Assembly (NCBI GenBank): GCA_010094045.1 | Contig: ML986773.1 | Coordinates: 29,620-93,619 of the forward strand | DNA from: Lojkania enalia | Lineage: Eukaryota; Ascomycota; Dothideomycetes; Pleosporales | Direction of reading: 5' to 3' | Length of the DNA: 64,000 nt | Part shown: positions 1 to 10,221 of the stretch, piece after piece | Layout: the number at the start of each line of letters is the position of its first letter | Position numbering within the stretch: the stretch's first letter is position 1 | Notes under the pieces: model-generated | Told to the model about the DNA's origin: nothing | Database searches by the model: none | Seen by the model: the letters and a program-made list of their open reading frames with translations, nothing else | Program-made: the position numbers and the translations under genes

Positions 1-1778
1 GAGTGTTTGAATTGGACTTGTGAGTTGAGAGGGCCATATCAAACAGCAAATTTGTCTAGTTATTTGCCAATTCTCGGGCTGAAAATATGTGTGAAAAAGT
101 AAGGAGACACATATTATTTGATTACCGGCAATTTCGTCTCCTATTTCTCCTGTCCAGTATCTGTGGAGCTCACTGAGGTGTTTCCTTCTTACTGGTATTG
201 CGTATATATGCATAGGACCAGTATCTACGTTTGAAAGCCATGGTTCTAGCTCATCCCATCCGCCCGGCTCTAGTGTCCGGAAGGAGAATGCAACAATATC
301 GGAATGGCGTATGCTATGTATAGCTGTCCAGGAAGGTGATAGCTCATGTCCGGTAGCCCATCTGAGGAAGGGATGAGAACTTGCATCCTGTATATCTGAG
401 AAAAAATCATGTTCGGAGTCCATTTCCATGCCATCACCTAGATCGGTAGCTAGAGGCCAATTATTCTCTAGAGACAAGGCCTCGGTTTCTTCCACGGACT
501 GCAATATTCCCGGGGCGGAATGGCTATCAAATTGGCATGGTACAGACAGCGAATGCCTAGTTCGACTTGTTGAAGCCTGAGAGTGTTCACGAGAGCCAGC
601 ATCTTGCCCTCGAAGACAACCTCTTATCGCTGGTCGATAGATATCTCTTGCCCAGGTCCAGATGTAATCGACAATTTGGAACAACTGAAAAGCACCGTCT
701 TCCGACTCAATAGTACCGTGCCACAAATCGTAAACTCTCTGTGGTACCCTTGATTAGCTGCTATACGATAACGCCCGAGTCTTTTGCGGGCACGACGTAC
801 CACTCTCTTGTCTCCGAAAAGCGTTCCAGCATAAAGGCGCCATTCTTCTCCCTGATATGCTAGAAACCATACCAAAGGTGGTTCACATGTAGCTCCACTA
901 GCGTTGTGTAGTTCTTTCTGGATTTTCAAGAACCTTCGAATTGGAAAAGCTGTCTGCCTCTCTACCGCTTTGAACCCTGGAGCATTTTTCTCCTTCTTTG
1001 CTTCAACTACAAGGAATGGATATAGAATTGTATGTCGTCCTTTGATGGGAAAATGTGTCAAATGATTAAACCGATTAGGCGGTTGAAGACTGCTTGTAAG
1101 GTTCAATCCAATGACTCTGTCTGGGCTCATAGGAACGCCTGTATTGTCAAGTTTGTCATTCTGGTCATGTAGAACCTCCCTTGATGTTGAATGCTTGAAT
1201 ATTGTGCCCCGCTCGTCTCTTATCAGAATCAGTATGAATACCGACCTTAACACAGATGTAAACTTGGAAGGCTCACTCATCTTGAAATTTGGTCCGGGAA
1301 GACCGGATATGGTCATCACAAGGCTTGCGATTATTTCTCTTGTTTTTCAAATCTAACCTTGCGTATCTATCAAGGGGCTCAGCTGCATAGTCGGTCATCC
1401 AAATTTCACCCCCACATCGTTGGCTTACACCCAGTCAGTATTAATCTTCGTTACATCCGAGGTCACTAACCATATTACGTTGTTGTCAAACCTCTCTAGA
1501 ACAAGTGGTTCTACCGATGTTCTCCAAGTAGCTTCATTAACTGATATATCGTTGCTTAAGTCAATAGCCTTCTGACGAAGGTTTCTAACGCGAGATTTCT
1601 GCGTCGGGGTGTAACGGCTCTTGAAGTCATTAAATCTATTGGCCCAGATGTCGCGGATGACTTGAAAATAATAACTGTACAGGTCAGGCCAATCTCGAGG
1701 AGGTGCAGGCCCTTCAAATTTGATCTTGTAGTCTTTCAGAAGCTTCTCCTCCGACAATTTCTCCTTTTTGGGTGGCAT
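1..1778 (-). pseudogene. PD-(D/E)XK nuclease-like domain protein, frameshifted and cut by the window edge
   Basis: First exon about 1778-1430 (starts MPPKKEKLSEEK), then an intron with donor GTAAGC near 1429 and acceptor near 1343, then a long exon. The core carries LYPFLVVEAKKEK (E-A-K of the nuclease fold), followed by QTAFPIRRFLKIQKEL, PLVWFLAYQGEEWRLYAG and, near 672-610, VDYIWTWARDIYRP. This order matches the fungal PD-(D/E)XK-like family common in Leotiomycetes, whose biological role is not established. The frame breaks at the CTCTCT run at 735-740: a two-base GA duplication on the coding strand moves the protein out of frame, and the other frame then stays open to base 1. It is therefore either a young pseudogene or carries an assembly error. 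The C-terminus lies outside the window. Family assignment is fairly sure; activity is unknown. Confidence 0.6.
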
Positions 1779-2386
1779 CCTTTAAAATTGAAATGCTAAG
1801 ATCCCCGAAAATGGGTATTCTAAAGCTTCTTTCATGGACATACTATGGGTGCAGGTCTTATGAAACGTGAGGCGAAACGCCCAAAGCTGGTATCTGTCAA
1901 CCTGTACGCGTGACTCACCAGAGAATCTGGGCGCAAAACAAATCGATCGGGTGGCGTTGAGGCAGTGCTGCCCTGCCGTTGAAAAGAGGAGGTTGGGGAG
2001 TCGGAGACTCTTCCAAGCCTAAGTAGGCACCCACGGTTATCCAATTTGGATAATGCTCAGCGACGCTAATGCAGAAAGGATTCCTGAACCCCTTGGATAA
2101 TGATTGGCTACCAAGTTTATACGGGAAGGTGATACCAACAGCCAAGACTGTCTATGCGCTGAACTTTAGTTTCATGCTCTCGCGAATATCTCGGCAAGCT
2201 ACACAGCGTCCTCGGCGACGGAGCCTAGGACCGTGTTGATTGAAGCTGCTACTGCCTTCTCTCCGTCACTGTTCGCTATGACTGCACTGCAGTACATGGG
2301 ATAGTTCGAGAGCGGAATGGGAGAAATTTCGTTAGTCAGCCTTGTATTAATATGCTAGAGGTTTAAAGTCAACACTGGAAACGAAA
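1779..2386. other. Intergenic, no recognised gene
   Basis: About 600 bases lie between the start of the nuclease-like gene and the end of the coiled-coil gene. Short minus-strand frames at 1832-2145 overlap one another in different frames and resemble no known domain. Nothing else was recognised. Confidence 0.4.
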
Positions 2387-4494
2387 CTAAATTAACACTA
2401 TAGATTTGACCACACAAGAAGGGTTTCTAGAAATATCTTCCTTGCCGACCTGGCACCCACTATAATCCACCATTTTATTCCTGCCGTTGCAGAGCTGAAA
2501 GCCAGGGATGAGCGGGACCTTGATCTTACAATTGTTGTGAAGAATCCCATGTTGACACGCTGCAGCGCCCTCTGAAAGTTTTCCGTCCATAAGTGTGCCA
2601 TCAAATGGCGCGTCTCGGGTAGGCCATATGCATTCATATATGTCCATCTGAGTCATAATAAAGACTCTCAGTTGCAGTGCGAGATTAAAGATGCTCTCCA
2701 CGATGTCTTTCAATCCCTCTTTGCTCCTCGCAGACAGGTTTTTCCTTGTATATGGTTCGAGAACTTTGAGTATGCGCTTGGAAAGCTTAGCTGCAGTACG
2801 AGGAAGAAAAACTTCTTTGAACTCTGCTTTCTCGATGACGGATTGATGGCATACGAAATCAAGATTATGGAGGGCTTGCTCGCCATTATCGCCGCCTAAA
2901 ATAAGTTAGTCCGAAGTTGATATTTAATTTTAAGAAGAGTTATAAAGTACCCATCAACCTTATGCGAAACCTATACTCATCGAGAAGTGGTGTGTTCATA
3001 AGGGTAGTACAACGGAAAGCTTCAAAGTCTTCTTGAAAAACCCATTCAACAACTGCTGCTCCAATGACGCACCATAAAACTGTGTGCACTCCAGTATAGT
3101 TCTGTATTAAAAACTCGTCGTCGTCCTGGATGCTTTTTTCGAAACGTTCCCCGCAAACTTTAGACAGTAATATAGCCAATTCTGGTGGAATTAAAGAGCG
3201 AGGTTCGGGTTGCTGGACGGCATTTAGGACTAACAACGAATTGAAATGAACGAGCAGCTTTCCATGGAGTGTCTGAATATCCTTGAATGTCTGATTCTGT
3301 GATTCAGCAACATTTTCGCTCATTTCTGTTCGAAAGTATGCTTGGAGCCGCAACTGGTCACGGAGCTGTTTGTTTTGCCTCACAAGACCATCATTAATCC
3401 TATTCAGATTTCTTACTTCGTCTTGCACATCCAAATACGCTCCATCCACATTTTCAGCGAGGCTTTTCCATGTCCGAACGTCAGATTTGAGATTTTCGCA
3501 CTCAATCTCCGCTTCGTTCCATTTCCTGCGATAGCGATTAATGTCAGCACATAACTCCAGGAAATCCGGCTGAAAGCTAGATGAGGAATGGAATGGTAGC
3601 TTCAATATCGCATTAGGATTTACATTTTCACCGTGCTGCCCCCCGTTCAACGCCAGTGATATATGAGGTCGTACCTCAGAGCCATCGTCCTCAAGCAGTC
3701 GGGCTCCAATAACTGCTCTGCAACCATTCTCAGCTGCCATTATAGTGTCAGGCCGGCGCTTGGATTCTCCCGGGTCGGTATGTGTGGGCGAAGCGAAGCT
3801 AGGTGTTATTGCGCTATGGTGCGGCAGAGCATCTTTACCTCTTTTAGGCACCTATGCATAAGTCAGGCTCTAAGTAATAGATCCAACTATTGGTTGGACT
3901 CACTACTTGGGTCTTGCGTGGTGCATTTCTGCTAGAGGTAGAGCGAGCCCTCTTACCTAGAATGTTAAGTTCTGATGAGATGATCCGTTTCGGCGTACTT
4001 CGTGGAGTAGACCCGAAACGCTCCCGCTTCATGGAGGGCGAGTCTCTGCTTGAACTAAGCGATAACATCTTTCCCTTCGCGATAACACTAGGTAGGGTAG
4101 CTCGTTTTATGGTTTCTCCATCCGTGGTCATAGGGTCCCGAGCTTTCCGAGGCTCTCGCACAGTGATCCATTGAAGTTCATTTTCTATGCTTTTCCGGGT
4201 GTCCTCGTTTAGAATACGCAGAACTTCGGTTCCCTGTGTAAAAATATTGCGGAATTGATAGCGAGCGCCTGGATGTGCCTTTCGAAACTCGAAATACAAT
4301 TTGCCACGGATCTGAGCTTGAGTATATCGATTATTTGAAGCCGATGTTTCGCGATATCTTGGCCCATTTTGTAGTTGCTGAAGAACATATTCTTCAAGAG
4401 CTCTGCTATAAGTTTCTTTTTTTGCCCCACCAACGATGTAGTCCAAATGGGCTAAAAGTTCAATAGTTTCCGGCTGGGTCCACCGAGGCGACAT
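2387..4494 (-). CDS. Conserved-looking fungal protein with N-terminal SANT-like region and central coiled coil, function unknown
   Basis: Three exons, 4494-3904, 3851-2951 and 2895-2387, sum to 2001 nt (666 aa) with phases that close exactly. Intron 1 is GTGAGT..CATAG (52 bp) with a CTGAC branch site; intron 2 is GTACTT..TTTAG. I chose the ATG giving MSPRWTQPETIELLAHL, because upstream codons of the same frame look non-conserved. Residues 1-90 resemble a short Myb/SANT-like segment (WTQPETIELLAHLDYIV, then a YTQAQIRGKLYFEFRK helix). Residues 110-200 are basic and Ser/Thr-rich with KRER and GKRARS stretches that could be nuclear signals. Residues about 290-400 are heptad-rich coiled coil. The C-terminal 250 residues are helical and unrecognised. 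It is divergent from the Hsp70-like gene across 526 bp. A nuclear or scaffold role is only inference. Confidence 0.6.
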
Positions 4495-5020
4495 GGTGGG
4501 AAGGTATGTCAAGCAAAAGAAGGAGGAAATGCAGGGTCTAAAAGAATAAGGGGCCATCAACTCGCTCTTCCTTGTGGCCCATTTACATTCAGTCTGCCTT
4601 GCCAGCATCGCACGGATCTTTCATGGAGGCTACCGCTTTAGACACAGCAACTAGGCAACAGCAGCTTCAAGTCCACACATGTTACTTAGGTGTAATTAAA
4701 AAGTGGCTTGTTTAGACGCTGATTGGTGAGTATGGAGATGCAGGGGCTAGCGGCTAGGAATGTGACTGTGCCGCAAAGATGAAAATCCGGCATTGATCAC
4801 AATGTCTTCATGCAGAATGCCTAGTAGTTCGTATTCAAAACGTTGGCCCCGAGCACAGAGATTTACTCAAATTAACTCAGGCCGCGCTAAGGTCTATTTC
4901 AGAAAAGTTGGAAGTGCCGTTGTCATCCACGCTCTACTCCTTATCACCACTCCTTTTAGTAGATGTGGATACGACATCCGAAGTTGATCTTTGAGTATAC
5001 TCCATTCCACTAAGCTAAAT
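4495..5020. promoter_or_regulatory. Divergent intergenic region, coiled-coil gene / Hsp70-like gene
   Basis: These 526 bases separate two genes pointing away from each other, so both promoters must lie here. I found no convincing TATA box and no heat-shock element with correct GAA/TTC spacing. Co-regulation is possible but not shown. Confidence 0.4.
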
Positions 5021-7700
5021 ATGAGCTCAAGTCTATTAAAAGGTGCGAATTCATTCGCCTCTTTCCAAAGAAATGATCCTGGTCCGATACTGGATGAGCG
5101 TACACCAGATGGCGATATTGACATGACCATGGGCGATGACGACACAAACATGGATGGACAAACAGACAGCTCCTCTGCTACTCCCGACCGCTTGATCATT
5201 GCAATCGACTTCGGAACGACTTTTTCATCAGTGGCTTATGTGCGATTGAACAGCGGAATGAGGGCTGAAGATGTCGGCTTGACTAATGTGGTGTGCATAA
5301 ATGATTTTCCAGGTTATTGCCCTCCCCCTGGTGCATTTGAGCCCAGGCAAGACGTCCCTACCGAGCTATGGTATAATCCCGATCCATTACAAACACGAGA
5401 CCTCCATGACACCGCAGGTACACTGGCTGAATCAATAGACAATAGTCCCAGTGATTGTGAAGAGCTTAGCCAGTACGGTGATAGCCAAGGCGAAGAATTG
5501 GTTCAGCGCGACTCAGAAATTCAACAGGACGAGCGCGGCGATGCAGACAATTTCAGTTGCCAGGACTGGGCAAACTCAAATGCAATGGCAAATGGAAGAG
5601 TCCAATACTGGGGGTTCGAAGTACAAAAACAGCTCAAAATGAAGCATATTCCGAAGGATCATTCGAGGCGAATTCAAAGGTTCAAAATACTTCTTGACAG
5701 CAACAAAGAAACAAATAGTGTTCGGGAGGACCTGGCCCCGGTCATCAAGAACCTAATCAAGAACAAGTTGATCAAAAGAGAAGAGGATATTTTCGCTCAC
5801 TACCTGACCCACCTCTTACTCCACACGAAACAAAAGCTCCAAGAGTTAGAACAGTTGGACCAAGACGTCCGGATTGAATTCGTGATCTCTGTGCCGGCCA
5901 AGTGGTCCTCAAAGGCCTGCCGCATAATGCAGAAAGCGATGCGAGAAGCAGTCAGAGGAGCCGGACTGGGGGACCAAGCTTCCAAGAGTGTCTCTAACCT
6001 CTTTGTCATCTCTGAGCCCGAAGCTGCTGCCACCTGTGTCTTAGCGGAGAATGGGGATTCAATATATGTAAGTTTGTCTAGCGAATGCATTTGGCATGAG
6101 TGTGGCTAATCACGCGCCATGGAAAGTACGGTGAAACGATTGTTATTGTTGATGCCGGTGGAGGCACTATCGACGCGGTCACATATAAAGTGGCGAGGAA
6201 AACACCCTTGCGACTGTCTAGGGAAGTTGTTGATTCCTATAGTATGTTAGCCCCATTGCTCGTTTATTAGGTAGGAATTAATGCAATTAGGTGAACTTCG
6301 CGGTGCGAGTTATATCAACGAAAGATTCGCAAAGTCGCTTAATATAAAGCTTAAGAGGGAGACATATCTTGAAAAGAATGGGAAAACAATCACGAGCATA
6401 GTGGAAGCCCTAACAAGTGATTTCGAACTCTCTGCGAAAAGAACGATCAACACCAAGCGCAATAGGGATACGCTCTCAGTATATGTCGATGACTTGAAGC
6501 CAAATTCGCAGAGAAATTTTCTCCAGAATGAGCTTTTGCTTACGCAGTAAGATCAATTACATGTTCTAGAGGAAAGTGATTTCGCTTACACCGAGAAGCA
6601 AAGAGTTAGATATGATTTACATGAAGTCCTTGACAGGAGCTGAAAAGCTTATGAATGGGCAATTGGAGTTGGCAAAGAAGAAGAAATACTCAGTTACAGT
6701 GCGTAGCCTGCCTAGAATGTGTACTCGCCTAATTGATCGTTAATATTGGCCTACAGAAAGTGATACTTACAGGCGGTTTCGCACAATCTAATGCCCTGAG
6801 AAGTTACTTGCAAGATTGCCTCCTGGAGCAAAAAAACCTTGATGGGGGGAATATTGACATTCTATTTCCTGATATATCGTATGTTATTCATATGATCCAG
6901 ATCACACCTGATATACTACTAATTAATTGTTAGTTCCACTGCGGTAGTTAGAGGTGCGGTACTTAGAGCCCTCAACAAAGAATATGGTCCACAAAGGATT
7001 TTTGAAAGTAGCTACGGCATTCAAGTGAACGAGCCATTTGACCCAAATACATATGAAGCTCATAAGGGCGTCAAACCCCATACCGATAAAGATGATGGGA
7101 GAAAGTACGTTAAATCAACGATTGATTGGGTGATCAAAGCGGTAAGTTCAACGATGGGGTCACAGTAGCAATTCAATATAGCTTCGTCGTATTGGAAAAG
7201 CTAATGAGTTTATTCAAGGGCGAATTGGTTCCCAATGGAAAAAAATACATACGTCCTATGAGGCAGGCATTCGCAAAGAACAGGAAAAAGCTCGAGTGTA
7301 CAATGAAATTGTACGTTTCTGATAAATCCCACGTGAGTCATTATAGAGTCACGCACGCTGAGAACAAAGGTAAGTAGGATCAAAGTTGAAAGAAGACAAC
7401 ATGCTAATTTGGAGACGTACAGGTGCGGAATTGGAAGGATCTATTGTGGCAGATATGTCCTTTCTCAAAGATGAAAAACGTATTCAGCCTGAATATCCAT
7501 TTCCAGATAGCTCCTTATCAAGCTCGCAGTGTTATTGGGCTGTTTATTATGATATTGTGATGACTGTAGAAGGACGCAATCTCAAGTATGAAGCAATATG
7601 GCCATCCTCTACGCATCCTCAAAGCAACACAGGGCAACAAAAGATTACAGCACAAGGGCAAATTTGTGTAGCTGCAGCCCTCAGACCTGGCACTGCCTAA
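5021..7700 (+). CDS. Hsp70-like (HSPA12-type) actin-fold ATPase
   Basis: Eight exons: 5021-6067, 6127-6241, 6291-6546, 6596-6698, 6757-6878, 6934-7141, 7219-7369 and 7423-7700. They sum to 2280 nt (759 aa) with consistent phases. Start ATG gives MSSSLLKGANSF; the only upstream alternative is a TTG codon. ATPase signatures are phosphate-1 IAIDFGTTFSSVAYV (about residues 59-73), FVISVPAKWSSKA, phosphate-2 VDAGGGTIDAV (about 357-367) and adenosine motif VILTGGFAQSNAL. An acidic, Ser/Gln-rich insert at about 125-195 splits the first lobe. The C-terminus after the ATPase is short and lacks a DnaK-type substrate-binding domain, as in the HSPA12-related proteins expanded in filamentous fungi. The 6547-6595 intron ends in CGAG, a weaker acceptor, but it is the only choice that restores LLLTQSKELDMIY. 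Those fungal relatives have no settled substrate. Confidence 0.85.
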
Positions 7701-7977
7701 CCACAGTAGGAAGATATGCTAAGTAGAGGATGTTTGAGGTAAATATGTGCGCATGAATGATGGAGCGTAATTGAGGGGCAATTTGTTTGCAAGTTCCACA
7801 AGCGTTTGATAGAGTATGTGTAGTTCATGTAAGGGAAAAGTGTTCTAGCCTACCATTATACCGTGGCTGATGAAGTGTTTGTGAAGTACTAAAATTCTTG
7901 AGTTTCGTACATCAATCGAGAGGAATGTTAATACATTTCTATAGAATCGTACATATTGTATATTACATATATCCAAT

Positions 7978-9033
7978 TTAACTCATAAGCTCATGAACTT
8001 GTTCGCTGCTGAAATTCCCTGCTCTAGGCTTTAGAGGTGGTCTAGTCTCTCCTTTCGCTCCCGATCTGGTATTCGCTTTTTTCAAAGGCTTCAGGGCCGG
8101 AGAGCACTTTGCGGACGGCGCACTTGCCATCCTGTTGCCTTGGCTCGGTCTCGTCGGACCAGCTGCTCTCTGACTCTCAATCGCAGCCTCAGCCTCAATG
8201 TTGCCTACGGCTCTCGAAATAGCCATACTATATCCACCGAACCATTCACTCCAGCTCTGCTTTCCATCGTTCTCTTTTGCAACGGCCTTCGAAATACGCT
8301 GTTCCCCTCTCATTGACGGAGCGTTTGGCTTTGCCTGCTCTTGTACGACCTGTTGTGCCCTCCTCTGCTCCAAAAAGCTACGTGCTACATTCTGCGCCGC
8401 AGACACGCCACTCTGGATATTCTTCACATCCGTCATACTGACACTCGAGGGCAATGGAATCCTGTAATTTCCCGTAAGTGTGACCTGTCGGCCTCCAGTG
8501 TCAGCCATGTCATCAACTCCCATCCCATCCCTAGCTACCTCCTCAATATCATCATGGGCTGATTTCCTAGCTCTACCCTTACTACCACTGTATGATTCTA
8601 GGTCCTGACGAGCGATCTCTAATTCGCCCTCCAGCCGTGTAAGTTCCTTGACGTCATCGTCTATGTGTACGGCCTTTGGTGTTTCCTCGGGAGTACTAGG
8701 GATCGTTTGCATTGAATTCTTCCTACCCTTCCCGCGTCGACGGGGTGATTTACCGCGAGCTACTCCTGCCTGGTATAGTTGTTCCACCTTGGCTTCAAGG
8801 CCACGGACTCGATATTTGAGAGCTTCAAGTTCTGTAGTTGAAGTAGACGGTGGTGCATAATTTGCGGACGATGAGGAGGGTGTACGTGTGTCTACATCAG
8901 CCGTTTGTGGAGCTGGTTCCTTATTCAGTTTCCTAGGTCGTCTTCGCTGGCGATTTGGTCCAGTTGACGAAGTTGCTGGAACATCTTTTGGTGGCAATGC
9001 TGGTGTATCTCTAGGTGTAGGTGTTGAGTTCAT
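7978..9033 (-). CDS. Conserved fungal hypothetical protein, 351 aa
   Basis: A single uninterrupted exon from ATG (MNSTPTPRDTPALPPK) to TGA. The N-terminal 65 residues are disordered, Pro/Thr/Ser-rich with an RQRRRPRKLNK basic patch. Residues about 67-90 form a short coiled coil (ELEALKYRVRGLEAKVEQL), followed by a second basic patch SPRRRGKGRK. The most ordered part, around residues 185-225, reads VTLTGNYRIPLPSSVSMTDV and then AQNVARSFLEQRR; a WSEWFGGYSMAISRAV segment follows. The pattern looks like a conserved ascomycete protein, but I know no function. The basic patches would fit nuclear localisation. It is convergent with the Hsp70-like gene, 277 bp apart. Confidence 0.75.
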   Translation of the reverse strand: MNSTPTPRDTPALPPKDVPATSSTGPNRQRRRPRKLNKEPAPQTADVDTRTPSSSSANYAPPSTSTTELEALKYRVRGLEAKVEQLYQAGVARGKSPRRRGKGRKNSMQTIPSTPEETPKAVHIDDDVKELTRLEGELEIARQDLESYSGSKGRARKSAHDDIEEVARDGMGVDDMADTGGRQVTLTGNYRIPLPSSVSMTDVKNIQSGVSAAQNVARSFLEQRRAQQVVQEQAKPNAPSMRGEQRISKAVAKENDGKQSWSEWFGGYSMAISRAVGNIEAEAAIESQRAAGPTRPSQGNRMASAPSAKCSPALKPLKKANTRSGAKGETRPPLKPRAGNFSSEQVHELMS

Positions 9034-10221
9034 GTCTCCTGCTTCTTTACTTCCACTCTGGTCTTTCTAAAGCACAATTCCTCCTGCAAATCCAGATTTT
9101 GCCGATTCGTTCTGACAAGGTTCTTTAGCTAGATATCTAGCCTCCGTTTAGTTTGTTGAGATTGCGTAGGATCCGGGCCCGGAGATTGAGGTTTTGTTGG
9201 TATTGAAGTAAAAAAAAATAGTAGAAGTCTCATGCACAACGAATACTATGTTACCGAATAAGACGTGAAGTTGAGTCGAGCTGTATGCTATCCCGTTGAA
9301 GTTGGCCGGAATCTGGGCACATTGACGTATGAGGGGCGAACGACATGGCTCCTAGGCTAGGCTGCGAAAGGAAACGATCCGCGTAGACCTTGATCTCGCC
9401 CCACGTTGAAATCATGGTGTATGAAACGAATATACTCAACAATGAGCTGCTCTCTGAGAAGCCTGGTGGAGTGACAAAGGGATAATGAATAAGGAGAATG
9501 AGTACCTAGGATAAGAAGCCCGCTCCCACAGCTCGATGAGTACCTACCTAGGCAGCCTGCATTTATCACGGGACCTTCCCAATCATGTATAGACACGTAA
9601 TAGAAGTAGCCATTGCATTCTAGACTAAGTACATGCCTGAGCATAGAACATCTATTTCAGATCCACACCGCAACTCTTCCAAAATTCCGAGCACCAACAC
9701 ACGCTTCTGCAACCTAAAAATTGCACCACCAACCCCGAGCTAGGAGAGGGGAACTGACCAACCCAGTATTTTCGAAGCCCGGAATAGAGAGATGGGAACT
9801 CGGAACCATAACTTTTGAGAGAAGGACGGGCAAGAAGTACGCTGACATATTCGGAAATGTAACAGTCAAGATCGGCCGGGCAGAAAAGAGAGGGGCTGTC
9901 GACTCATTAAACATGTATAGGTAATGACACCAGCATGGCCGAGTCATTCAAATAGCCGCTCTAACCAAGCCGTAAGTTTTACCTCGCGAGCCGTAGTCAG
10001 ATCGAAACGAGGCGTCTGAGTATGCGGTAGAGACTCAAACAGAAGCAAGAATGCAACAATATTGATGGACCGCCAATCAAGGAGACATGGCTGTTCAACA
10101 ACCAAACAGATTGGAAGAGCTCGAAGCAGAACATGATGCTCGGGGATTAAATGCGCAACGTCGGGGGTAAATGATGCAGGAGAAGGTTACCAACAACCCA
10201 CACGTCGCTCTAACGGCCCAC
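9034..10221. other. Intergenic, no recognised gene
   Basis: About 1.2 kb between the 5' end of the 351-aa gene and the 3' end of eIF4B. Short open frames exist on both strands, but none shows a domain, a splice-consistent continuation or conserved-looking sequence. A GCATGGCCGAG string at about 9933 resembles a tRNA 5' half but no tRNA follows it. Confidence 0.4.

Noticed and set aside
1832..2145. Small minus-strand gene
   Set aside because: Two overlapping frames of similar length, no conserved feature and no splice partner.
9930..10020. tRNA-like start (GCATGGCCGAG)
   Set aside because: No matching acceptor stem, no anticodon arm and no GGTTCGA-type B box at the right distance.
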